Positions 1 through 5,864 of a stretch of DNA of 6,269 nucleotides are shown piece after piece (position 1 is the first letter of the stretch; each line of letters opens with the position of its first letter). The stretch comes from Sphingobacteriales bacterium (GTDB lineage: Bacteria > Bacteroidota > Bacteroidia > Sphingobacteriales > Sphingobacteriaceae): assembly GCA_947478655.1 (NCBI GenBank), contig CANJWU010000071.1, forward strand, positions 1-6,269, written 5' to 3'. Position numbers and translations under genes: made by a program. Under the pieces are notes generated by a model. It did not search any database, had not been told where the DNA came from, and saw nothing but the letters and a program-made list of their open reading frames with translations.

Positions 1-385
1 CTAAAATGGCTAAATCGATATCTTGTAAAGGAATGGTGGCAAGGCCTACAAATCGTTTTGGATATTTGTCTACTATGCCTGCAATATGATCGTTTAAAAA
101 TTCGGAAAGTACCAAAGCATCTTTTGCTTTTGCCCAATAAGAAAATAAAACAGGAATAGTAGATAAAACCTGCACATCAATATGATGGTGATTACATTCC
201 GTTATTCTGGTTTCGGGATCCCAACAATTACTTTGAATTTCTCTGAAAAATTTATCATCAATCATCATTTTTGCACAACAAGGTTGGTGATGATCTAGAC
301 TAATGAACCCGCCGTAACCAAAGCGTTCTGCCCAATTCGGCATTTTCTCTGGAATAATATGGGTGTGAATATCTATTTTTAACAT
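1..385 (-). CDS. nbaD: 2-amino-3-carboxymuconate-6-semialdehyde decarboxylase (ACMSD), N-terminal part, runs off left edge
   Basis: This metal-dependent amidohydrolase-fold decarboxylase (EC 4.1.1.45) converts ACMS, the product of the dioxygenase encoded just upstream, to 2-aminomuconate-6-semialdehyde. That diverts carbon from quinolinate/NAD formation into catabolism. Reading leftward from the ATG at 385-383 gives 128 codons with no stop before the window edge. The N-terminus carries the metal-binding HTH motif (H7, H9) in the context KIDIHTHIIPE. ACMSD hallmarks follow: RFGYGG (about 21-26), FFRE with the likely substrate-binding arginine R48, NCWDPE (53-58), VLSTIPVLFSYWAK (about 73-86) and PKRFVGLATIP (109-119). 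These closely match the order I recall in bacterial and human ACMSD. The family is about 330 residues long, so more than half is missing, including the later His and Asp metal ligands. The start lies 3 bp after the dioxygenase stop, which indicates one leftward operon. Family assignment is very secure; activity cannot be judged from a fragment. Confidence 0.95.
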   Translation of the reverse strand, partial: MLKIDIHTHIIPEKMPNWAERFGYGGFISLDHHQPCCAKMMIDDKFFREIQSNCWDPETRITECNHHHIDVQVLSTIPVLFSYWAKAKDALVLSEFLNDHIAGIVDKYPKRFVGLATIPLQDIDLAIL

Positions 386-388
386 GTA

Positions 389-913
389 TTATTTTTTAAC
401 AGGCGCTTGCATCACTGTTCCGCAATGATTACATACTCTGTTGGTTTCTGAAGAATAAAATTTTTCCATCACAGGTGGCAATTGTTTTACAATGTCTGTT
501 AATTCAAAATATTCTTCATATAATTTTTCGTTACAGTTTTCACAAAACCATAAAAATCCATCTATTTCTTTATTTTCTCTTACTTTTTCGATCACCAAAC
601 CAATGGTGTTTTCTGGTCTTTGAGGCGAGTGCGGTGTTTTAGGCGGCAGTAAAAACATATCACCCTCGTTAATAGGAATGTCTACTTGTTTACCTTCGTC
701 AATAATTCTTAAAACCATATTACCTTCTATTTGTAAATACAGTTCTTCACTTTCATTATAATGAAAATCTTTTCTAGCATTTGGGCCACCAACTACCATT
801 ACAATAAAATTTTCTGCGTCTTTGTAAACACATTGATTGCCAACAGGTGGTTTTAATAAGTGTCTATTGTTGTCAATCCAAGCTTTTAAATTGAAGGGTT
901 TTTGTATAGCCAT
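389..913 (-). CDS. nbaC: 3-hydroxyanthranilate 3,4-dioxygenase
   Basis: This cytosolic Fe(II) cupin dioxygenase (EC 1.13.11.6) cleaves the ring of 3-hydroxyanthranilate to give 2-amino-3-carboxymuconate semialdehyde. At 174 residues it has the usual bacterial length. The metal ligands H51, E57 and H95 are all present (FHYNESEELYLQ and PPKTPHSP), as are the substrate-contacting arginines R47 and R99. E109 probably corresponds to the catalytic-site glutamate at about 110 in characterised enzymes. The C-terminal tail has the rubredoxin-like pair of CxxC motifs (C124/C127 in WFCENC and C161/C164 in VCNHCG) that binds a second iron in bacterial homologues. The start MAIQKPFNLKAWI fits the family N-terminus. 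It is the first gene of the leftward unit, followed 3 bp later by ACMSD, the next enzyme in the pathway. Across a 99-bp control region lie the SDR, dehydrogenase and deaminase genes, transcribed the other way. Confidence 0.97.
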   Translation of the reverse strand: MAIQKPFNLKAWIDNNRHLLKPPVGNQCVYKDAENFIVMVVGGPNARKDFHYNESEELYLQIEGNMVLRIIDEGKQVDIPINEGDMFLLPPKTPHSPQRPENTIGLVIEKVRENKEIDGFLWFCENCNEKLYEEYFELTDIVKQLPPVMEKFYSSETNRVCNHCGTVMQAPVKK

Positions 914-915
914 GA

Positions 916-984
916 TTTTTAGAATTAGGGATATAAAATGGGTTTAATGCAGTAAATATAGCTTTTTTAGTTTTATTCTAAAAA
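916..984. repeat. Perfect 10-bp inverted repeat, candidate operator
   Basis: TTTTTAGAAT at 916-925 is exactly reverse-complementary to ATTCTAAAAA at 975-984, with 49 bp between the arms. The right arm falls near -33 relative to the transcription starts inferred for both directions. The left arm lies inside the inferred leader of the dioxygenase gene. This placement fits a dimeric regulator binding two sites, or DNA looping, but both arms are A/T-rich and a chance match is possible. No regulator gene is visible in the window. Confidence 0.4.
953..960 (-). promoter_or_regulatory. Weak candidate -7 box for the dioxygenase-ACMSD unit
   Basis: On the minus strand, 960 to 953 reads TATATTTA, one mismatch from the Bacteroidota consensus TAnnTTTG. 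Seventeen bases upstream is TTTTTAG, a poor match to the -33 TTG/TTTG element, and it overlaps the right arm of the inverted repeat. Transcription from here would give a leader of roughly 35 nt before the ATG at 913. This is inferred from consensus only. Confidence 0.3.
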
Positions 985-999
985 CCACCACAATACATT

Positions 1000-1007
1000 T
1001 ATATTTG
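1000..1007 (+). promoter_or_regulatory. Candidate -7 box (TATATTTG) directly before the SDR start
   Basis: TATATTTG matches the Bacteroidota -7 consensus TAnnTTTG exactly and ends 5 bp before the ATG at 1013. Transcription would therefore begin at or within a few bases of the start codon, giving a leaderless or nearly leaderless mRNA. No TTG or TTTG is found 17-23 bp upstream. The -33 position is instead occupied by the right arm of the inverted repeat, so the promoter might depend on an activator. Confidence 0.45.
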
Positions 1008-1012
1008 TCTTT

Positions 1013-1801
1013 ATGATCGACCTATCTTTACTAAATAAAAACGCAATTGTTTGTGGAAGTACACAAGGAATTGGAAAATCAATTGCCATAGAATTAGCCG
1101 AATTAGGGGCTAATGTAACTTTAGTGGCTAGAAATGAGGAGGCTTTAAAAATTGTTTTAGCCGAATTGGATAAAAGTAAAAATCAAAAACACCAATATTT
1201 AGTAGCCGATTTTTCGGATTCTTTACATGTAAAATTCAAAGCCAACGAATATGCGCTGCAAAATAGCATCGATATTTTGGTTAATAATACCGGCGGACCT
1301 CCTGCTGGAGCCATAGTAGATGCCGAAATTAATTCATTTATGGCCGCTTATCAAAGTCATTTATTATGCAATCATGCATTGGTTCAAGCATTTTTACCTA
1401 GTATGAAAAAAAATAATTGGGGAAGAATTATCAATATTATTTCTACTTCAGTAAAACAACCATTAAAAGGTTTAGGCGTTTCAAATGCAACCAGAGCAGC
1501 CGTTGCAGGTTGGGCAAAAACTTTAAGTTTTGAAGTAGCTAAATATGGTATTACCGTAAATAATGTTTTACCTGGTGCTACTAAAACGGTGCGTCTAGAA
1601 AATATTATCAATTCTAAAGCAGCAAAAACGAACAATCAAATCGAAGAAATAGAAGCGGAGATGTTAGCCGAAATTCCAGCGGGTAGATTTGGTAATCCAG
1701 AGGAAGTAGCTGCATTAACAGCATTTTTGGCGAGCCCTGCAGCCGCATACATTAACGGACAAAGCATTGCCGTTGATGGTGGTAGAACCATGGCATTTTA
1801 A
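1013..1801 (+). CDS. SDR-family protein with degenerate catalytic residues, kynurenine-cluster member
   Basis: This 262-residue Rossmann-fold protein is of FabG-like short-chain dehydrogenase/reductase length. The dinucleotide-binding loop reads CGSTQGIG (14-21) in place of the usual TGxxxGIG. NNTGG (91-95) stands for NNAG, and the C-terminal INGQSIAVDGG (247-257) is typical. The catalytic tetrad is mostly replaced: the YxxxK motif reads SNATR (S157 and R161), and the position normally Asn aligns with H116. Only the active-site serine S144 remains, at the normal 13-residue spacing. This fits the SDR subgroup I recall as BKR-like with an imperfect NAD motif and tetrad. It opens the rightward operon, 9 bp ahead of the dehydrogenase gene, so a role with 2-aminomuconate intermediates is inferred. 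Its substrate, and whether it is a redox enzyme at all, are unknown. The ATG at 1013 fits SDR N-termini. Confidence 0.93.
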   Translation: MIDLSLLNKNAIVCGSTQGIGKSIAIELAELGANVTLVARNEEALKIVLAELDKSKNQKHQYLVADFSDSLHVKFKANEYALQNSIDILVNNTGGPPAGAIVDAEINSFMAAYQSHLLCNHALVQAFLPSMKKNNWGRIINIISTSVKQPLKGLGVSNATRAAVAGWAKTLSFEVAKYGITVNNVLPGATKTVRLENIINSKAAKTNNQIEEIEAEMLAEIPAGRFGNPEEVAALTAFLASPAAAYINGQSIAVDGGRTMAF

Positions 1802-1810
1802 TATTTTTAA

Positions 1811-3250
1811 ATGAAGAAAATTCTCAATTATATAAATGGTGAATTAATGGCGCCTCATGCCGGAAATTACCTCGATAATATTGAACCAGCAACTGGTTTA
1901 GCTTATTCACTTATTCCAGATTCTGATGCGCAAGATATTGATATGGCTGTTGCTGCAGCTAAAGCGGCAAGTACAGATTGGGCCAATATGCATTACGAAA
2001 AAAGAGCGGCCATTATTGAAAAAATTGCTGCAGGTATAGAAAGCAGGATGGAAGAATTTGTCATGGCAGAATCTTTAGATAATGGAAAACCACAGTGGCT
2101 TGCTAGACAAGTAGACATTCCAAGAGCGGTTCATAATTTTAGATTTTTTGCAACAGGCATTCAACATTTTAGTTCTGAGTCTCACTATATGGAAGGCTTA
2201 GGGGTTAATTATACTACGAGAAGACCAATAGGTGTGGTGGCTTGTATTGCACCATGGAATTTACCTTTGTATTTATTTTCTTGGAAAATTGCGCCTGCAT
2301 TAGTGGCGGGTAATTGTGTGGTTGCTAAACCAACAGAGGTTACACCCTATACTGCTTATTTATTATCCGAAGTGTGTATTGCCGCTGGATTACCAAAGGG
2401 CGTATTAAATATTGTACATGGTTTAGGTTCGAAAATAGGTGATGTAATTTCTTTACACCCAGATATTAAAGCCATTTCTTTTACGGGTGGTACCAGCACA
2501 GGTAAACGCATTGCAAGCCTTGCTGCGCCTATGTTTAAGAAGTTATCATTAGAGTTAGGCGGTAAAAATCCGACAATTATTTTTGCCGATTGCAATTTTG
2601 ATAAAATGCTGAAAACGGTTTTAAGATCTTCTTTCGAAAATCAAGGACAGATTTGTTTATGTGGTTCGAGAATTTTGGTAGAAAGACCTATTTATGAAAA
2701 ATTTAAATTGGCTTTTGTTGAAAAAGTAAAAGCATTAACAGTAGGAGATCCAAATGAAGAAGTCAATTTAGGCGCTATTGTTTCTAAAAATCATTTCGAA
2801 AAAATCTTATCTTATATTGAATTAGCCAAACAAGAAGGTGGCACTATTTTAGCCGGTGGAAATGCGCTGAAACCCAATGGTAGATGCGAAAATGGCTATT
2901 TTATAGCACCTACTATTATAGAAGGATTAAGCATTCATTGCCGTACCAATATGGAAGAAATATTTGGCCCGGTAGTAACAATCATGCCATTTGATACCGA
3001 TGAAGAAGTAATCGCTTATGCGAATACGAGCGAGTACGGATTAGCTTGTAGTATATGGACCGAAAATTTAACTAAAGCACACCAAATGGCAGATGCAATT
3101 CAATGTGGAATTATTTGGGTGAATTGTTGGTTGTTAAGAGATTTACGCACACCATTTGGTGGCATGAAGAGCTCAGGTGTAGGTAGAGAAGGGGGTTGGG
3201 AGGCATTGCGCTTTTTCACAGAACCTAAAAACATTTGTATAAAATATTAA
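1811..3250 (+). CDS. nbaE: 2-aminomuconate-6-semialdehyde dehydrogenase (ALDH8/HMSADH-like)
   Basis: This NAD-dependent aldehyde dehydrogenase probably oxidises 2-aminomuconate semialdehyde, the ACMSD product, to 2-aminomuconate (EC 1.2.1.32), competing with its spontaneous cyclisation to picolinate. The full-length 479-residue protein has all ALDH landmarks: oxyanion N150 in APWNLPL, the cofactor segment KPTEVTP (173-179), FTGGTSTGKRI (224-234), general base E248 in LELGGK, nucleophile C282 in NQGQIC, and EEIFGPVV (382-389). E248 and C282 are 34 residues apart, the spacing in characterised enzymes. The segment CWLLRDLRTPFGG (439-451) with R443 and R446 is typical of the semialdehyde subgroup that binds muconate-type carboxylates. 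Related 2-hydroxymuconic semialdehyde dehydrogenases look similar; the neighbouring dioxygenase, ACMSD and deaminase genes decide in favour of the amino compound. It lies 9 bp after the SDR gene and 5 bp before the deaminase gene. Confidence 0.93.
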   Translation: MKKILNYINGELMAPHAGNYLDNIEPATGLAYSLIPDSDAQDIDMAVAAAKAASTDWANMHYEKRAAIIEKIAAGIESRMEEFVMAESLDNGKPQWLARQVDIPRAVHNFRFFATGIQHFSSESHYMEGLGVNYTTRRPIGVVACIAPWNLPLYLFSWKIAPALVAGNCVVAKPTEVTPYTAYLLSEVCIAAGLPKGVLNIVHGLGSKIGDVISLHPDIKAISFTGGTSTGKRIASLAAPMFKKLSLELGGKNPTIIFADCNFDKMLKTVLRSSFENQGQICLCGSRILVERPIYEKFKLAFVEKVKALTVGDPNEEVNLGAIVSKNHFEKILSYIELAKQEGGTILAGGNALKPNGRCENGYFIAPTIIEGLSIHCRTNMEEIFGPVVTIMPFDTDEEVIAYANTSEYGLACSIWTENLTKAHQMADAIQCGIIWVNCWLLRDLRTPFGGMKSSGVGREGGWEALRFFTEPKNICIKY

Positions 3251-3255
3251 ATATT

Positions 3256-3672
3256 ATGTCGACAATTATTAATTCGTCTAAAGCACCCGAACCAGTAGGT
3301 TTATATCCACATGCGCGTAGAGTAGGAAATTTATTGTTTTTATCGGGCGTAGGCCCACGCGAAAAAGGCACTAAAAAAATACCTGGAGTAGAACTCAACG
3401 ATCAAGGAGAAATAATTTCTTACGACATTGAAACCCAATGTAGATCGGTGTTTAACAATGTAAAGTTAATTTTAGAAGAAGCAGGTTCTTCTTGGGAAAA
3501 CTTAGTAGATGTAACGGTTTATTTAACCAATATGAAAGCGGATTTCAAAAAATACAACGAAATTTATGCAGAATATTTTGCAAGTAATTTACCATGCAGA
3601 ACAACCTGCGAAATTAATTGCTTGCCAACACCTATTGCCATTGAGTTAAAGTGTATTGCAACCATCGAATAA
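3256..3672 (+). CDS. nbaF: RidA-family 2-aminomuconate deaminase
   Basis: This small Rid/YjgF-fold enzyme of 138 residues probably hydrolyses the enamine/imine of 2-aminomuconate, the product of the preceding dehydrogenase, to 4-oxalocrotonate (2-hydroxymuconate) and ammonia (EC 3.5.99.5). Visible Rid features are LFLSGVGPRE (27-36), the DIETQCRSVFNNVKLILEEAG helix region (57-77), DVTVYLTNM (85-93), and the conserved substrate-carboxylate arginine R115 in PCRTTCEI, with E130 in the IAIELKCIA strand. I chose the ATG at 3256 because MSTIINSSKAPEPVG starts like the family. An ATG at 3235 would add seven odd residues and overlap the dehydrogenase. The general RidA imine-deaminase role is the alternative, but the context and the VGPRE segment favour the aminomuconate enzyme. 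Five cysteines, three of them within 114-122, are more than I would expect for a generic RidA. Confidence 0.9.
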   Translation: MSTIINSSKAPEPVGLYPHARRVGNLLFLSGVGPREKGTKKIPGVELNDQGEIISYDIETQCRSVFNNVKLILEEAGSSWENLVDVTVYLTNMKADFKKYNEIYAEYFASNLPCRTTCEINCLPTPIAIELKCIATIE

Positions 3673-3676
3673 ATAA

Positions 3677-4492
3677 ATGAATAGCTACGATGTAGAAGGT
3701 ATTGGAACCATTGTTTACCATGAATATGGTGAGGGTGATCAATACCTTTTTGCATTCCATGGCTATGGCATGAATGGTAAACAATTTCAAAATTTACCTT
3801 CTTATTTTTTATCAAAATACAAAGTAATTGGTATTAATTTATTCTTTCACGAAGGCAGCGAAATTAAACCTTATAGCCTAAGAAAAATTCGAGAAGGACT
3901 GGCAAAAAAGGATATTACAAAGCTCTTAGCGCCACTTTTACAAAAATATGAAGTAATGGATTTTGCCATTGCAGGTTATTCTATTGGAAGTAATTTCGCA
4001 CTGAGCTTAATGGAATTTTATGCAGATCGTATTAAGCAAATTTATTTGTTTGCGCCAGATGGAATTCAACCCAATACTTTTTTAAAAAATACGACAGCCA
4101 GTCCATTTTGGAATTATCTTTTTTATAAAATTGCTTACCATCAAAGTTTATTGCCATTTCTTTTGAAAATAAGCAACCAAGTTCATTTGTTAAATAACGA
4201 ATTGTATGGTATTGCTTATGCCGAAGTAGATACTTTGGAAAAAAGAAAAGCAGTTTATAATTGCATGACTTATCAAAAAAATATAGTTCCAGATATTGCA
4301 AAGGTGGAAAGCAATATTCGAAAATATGAAATACCGGTAGTAATGGTTTATGGTAAAAGAGATGGTTTATTTCCCCTTCAAACAGGCGCCAATTTTTTAG
4401 TAGATTACCCCTTTAAAACGCTTTATAACTTTGATTTTGGTCATTTTATGATTATTCCAGCCTTAGACGAAGCCTTAACAAAACAAGCATGA
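3677..4492 (+). CDS. Alpha/beta hydrolase, substrate unknown
   Basis: This is a 271-residue single-domain alpha/beta hydrolase with a complete catalytic set. FHGYGMNG (28-34) provides the HG oxyanion region, the nucleophile elbow is GYSIGS (100-105) with S102, the acid is D229 in YGKRDGLFP, and the base is H256 in FDFGHFM. The segment between about 130 and 200 is rich in Phe, Tyr and Leu and is probably a cap or lid over the active site, suggesting a hydrophobic ester or thioester substrate. No signal peptide is seen, so it is likely cytosolic. It starts 4 bp after the deaminase stop and its TGA stop overlaps the acyltransferase ATG. The tight link to the acyltransferase suggests acyl-chain metabolism rather than muconate chemistry. 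A meta-cleavage hydrolase role cannot be excluded but is not needed for the aminomuconate route. Confidence 0.9.
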   Translation: MNSYDVEGIGTIVYHEYGEGDQYLFAFHGYGMNGKQFQNLPSYFLSKYKVIGINLFFHEGSEIKPYSLRKIREGLAKKDITKLLAPLLQKYEVMDFAIAGYSIGSNFALSLMEFYADRIKQIYLFAPDGIQPNTFLKNTTASPFWNYLFYKIAYHQSLLPFLLKISNQVHLLNNELYGIAYAEVDTLEKRKAVYNCMTYQKNIVPDIAKVESNIRKYEIPVVMVYGKRDGLFPLQTGANFLVDYPFKTLYNFDFGHFMIIPALDEALTKQA

Positions 4493-5109
4493 TACTAGCC
4501 AAAAGAAGTGTATTGTTTTCTAGATTTTTTGCTATTCTTTTGAAAAGAATCTTAACCAAAAGATTTCATCAAATTAGCGTAGAGGAAATTCCTATCCGAA
4601 AAGACCATTCGATTTTATTATTGTGCAATCATTTTTCGTGGTGGGATGGATTTTTAGCAGGCCATTTAATTGATAGTTATTTCCATAAAAATTTTCATAT
4701 CATGATGCAAGAAGATCATATTGAAAAAAGAAAATGGCTACGCTATTTGGGTGGATTTTCTATTAAAAAATCATCTAGAGAAAGTGTAAAAAGCTTACAA
4801 TATGCAGCCGAATTATTGAATGATTCGCAAAATTCGGTGGTGTTATTCCCCCAGGGTGCCCTAAATTCGATGCATTGCGAGCAAATCGATTTAGCTAAAG
4901 GCTACGAATATTTGATTAAAAATATCAAAGGGAATTGTCAAATTATTTTTGCTGCAAATGTGATGGATTATTTCGAATCTTTTAAACCCAGTGTATATAT
5001 TAGTTTATTAGATTGTGGTACAAATCATACCATCGATTTTGAAAAGCTACCAGCGCTTATTAACGCGCATTATACATCAGCGAAAAAGAAACAAATTAGA
5101 TTAAATTAA
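4489..5109 (+). CDS. PlsC-like lysophospholipid/glycerol acyltransferase family protein
   Basis: This 206-residue acyltransferase of the LPLAT/PlsC superfamily transfers an acyl group from acyl-CoA or acyl-ACP to an alcohol acceptor. Motif I is NHFSWWDG with catalytic H48 and D53 in HX4D spacing. Motif III is LFPQGAL (119-125) in place of the usual FPEGxR, so the Glu is Gln and the Arg is missing. The N-terminus is basic and hydrophobic (about 5-25) and may associate with the membrane, but there is no clear transmembrane helix. SWWDGF with FPQG suggests a branch acting on something other than lysophosphatidate, possibly a glycolipid, carotenoid or other alcohol; this is inference. The ATG overlaps the hydrolase stop as ATGA, pointing to translational coupling. 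The TAA stop shares TTAA with the stop of the convergent amidase gene, leaving no room for an intergenic terminator. Confidence 0.88.
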   Translation: MILAKRSVLFSRFFAILLKRILTKRFHQISVEEIPIRKDHSILLLCNHFSWWDGFLAGHLIDSYFHKNFHIMMQEDHIEKRKWLRYLGGFSIKKSSRESVKSLQYAAELLNDSQNSVVLFPQGALNSMHCEQIDLAKGYEYLIKNIKGNCQIIFAANVMDYFESFKPSVYISLLDCGTNHTIDFEKLPALINAHYTSAKKKQIRLN

Positions 5110-5861
5110 TCTCGGTCTCTTAGAAAAGGGTATTGACGGCGCAACAATTGTAGATGCGATTTACTCAAATCTATATTTTCTATACTGGCTTCATCTGTAA
5201 AATACAATTCTTCGCCGTATGGGTCATACACTGCCGAATGCCCGTTATGCTCAATTTCATTGGCATCTAAGCCCACGCGATTACAAGCAACAACATAACA
5301 TTGGTTTTCTATTGCTCGTGCTTTTAATAAAGCATCCCAATGTGTAATTCTTTTACTTGGCCAATTCGCCACCACTAATAGTACATCGTAATCTGTGGTA
5401 TTTCTGCACCAAGTAGGAAATCTTAAATCGTAACAAACAATGGGTTTTATTTTCCAGCCTAGGTATTCGATCAAGCAATGTTGCGCACCAGCATTATAAT
5501 TTTTAGGTTCGTCGGCCATGCCAAACAAATGTTTTTTATCGTAACTAATGCATTTTCCATCGGCTTGCATCCAAACAAATCGATTAAAATATTGGTTGTT
5601 TTCTTTGATAATTAAACTACCTGCAATCACCACATTTTTAGCCATAGCTAATTCGCGCATCCAAGTAATGGTTTCGCCATTCATATCTTCTGCAAAAGCT
5701 GCTGCTTGCATCGTAAAACCAGTATTAAACATTTCTGGTAAAACAAAAACATGGGTGTTTTCGGTAAATTTATTGATCTTTTCGGCAAACATTTTCCGAT
5801 TTTTCAACTTATCTTCCCAGTATAAATTACTTTGAATAATTGTTACCTTTAATTGATCCAT
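5106..5861 (-). CDS. yafV: Omega-amidase, YafV/NIT2-type nitrilase-superfamily hydrolase
   Basis: This 251-residue carbon-nitrogen hydrolase probably hydrolyses 2-oxoglutaramate and 2-oxosuccinamate (EC 3.5.1.3), which arise from glutamine and asparagine transamination or methionine salvage. The catalytic triad is complete: E43 in LPEMFNTGF, K109 in YDKKHLFGM and C143 in IVCYDLRFP. NTGFT after the Glu and the compact C-terminus PFLRDRD are typical of YafV-like members. I chose the ATG at 5861 because MDQLKVTIIQSNLYWED starts exactly like the family. The frame stays open upstream to 6098, but that stretch is antisense to the transporter and has no family resemblance. The gene runs toward the acyltransferase with overlapping stops and away from the transporter with 10 bp between starts. 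There is no visible link to the kynurenine genes beyond position. Confidence 0.93.
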   Translation of the reverse strand: MDQLKVTIIQSNLYWEDKLKNRKMFAEKINKFTENTHVFVLPEMFNTGFTMQAAAFAEDMNGETITWMRELAMAKNVVIAGSLIIKENNQYFNRFVWMQADGKCISYDKKHLFGMADEPKNYNAGAQHCLIEYLGWKIKPIVCYDLRFPTWCRNTTDYDVLLVVANWPSKRITHWDALLKARAIENQCYVVACNRVGLDANEIEHNGHSAVYDPYGEELYFTDEASIENIDLSKSHLQLLRRQYPFLRDRD

Positions 5862-5864
5862 TCT

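Larger units (their letters stand above)
914..1012. promoter_or_regulatory. Divergent control region between the two kynurenine-pathway arms
   Basis: This 99-bp AT-rich spacer lies between two divergent start codons, so it should carry promoters for both the leftward dioxygenase-ACMSD unit and the rightward SDR-dehydrogenase-deaminase unit. It contains a TAnnTTTG box reading right at 1000-1007, a one-mismatch box (TATATTTA) reading left at 960-953, and a perfect inverted repeat at 916-925/975-984. I see no coding sequence, riboswitch-like structure or rho-independent terminator in it. The promoter role follows from gene orientation; the exact elements are inferred. Confidence 0.75.

Noticed and set aside
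389..550. The double CxxC tail of the dioxygenase as a possible fused zinc-ribbon domain.
   Set aside because: This rubredoxin-like iron site is a known feature of bacterial 3-hydroxyanthranilate dioxygenases and not a new fusion.
1384..1635. An open frame on the minus strand inside the SDR gene; similar antisense frames at 2356-2595, 3564-3815 and 4032-4301, and a sense-strand one at 5548-5835 inside the amidase gene.
   Set aside because: All lie opposite well-supported genes and have low-complexity or unfamiliar translations with no recognisable domain; they are shadows of the real coding frames.
1802..1810. Possible regulatory site or missing ribosome-binding site between the SDR and dehydrogenase genes.
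   Set aside because: The 9-bp A/T-only spacer lacks a Shine-Dalgarno sequence, but so do the other starts in the window; this is normal for Bacteroidota.
3235..3255. An earlier ATG for the deaminase at 3235, overlapping the end of the dehydrogenase gene.
   Set aside because: The added residues MYKILNI do not fit Rid-family N-termini. The ATG at 3256, after the dehydrogenase stop, does.
3677..4492. Calling the alpha/beta hydrolase a meta-cleavage product hydrolase of the aromatic pathway.
   Set aside because: The aminomuconate route uses ACMSD, a dehydrogenase and a deaminase and needs no C-C hydrolase. Beyond the generic fold motifs nothing points to that family, and the gene is coupled to an acyltransferase.
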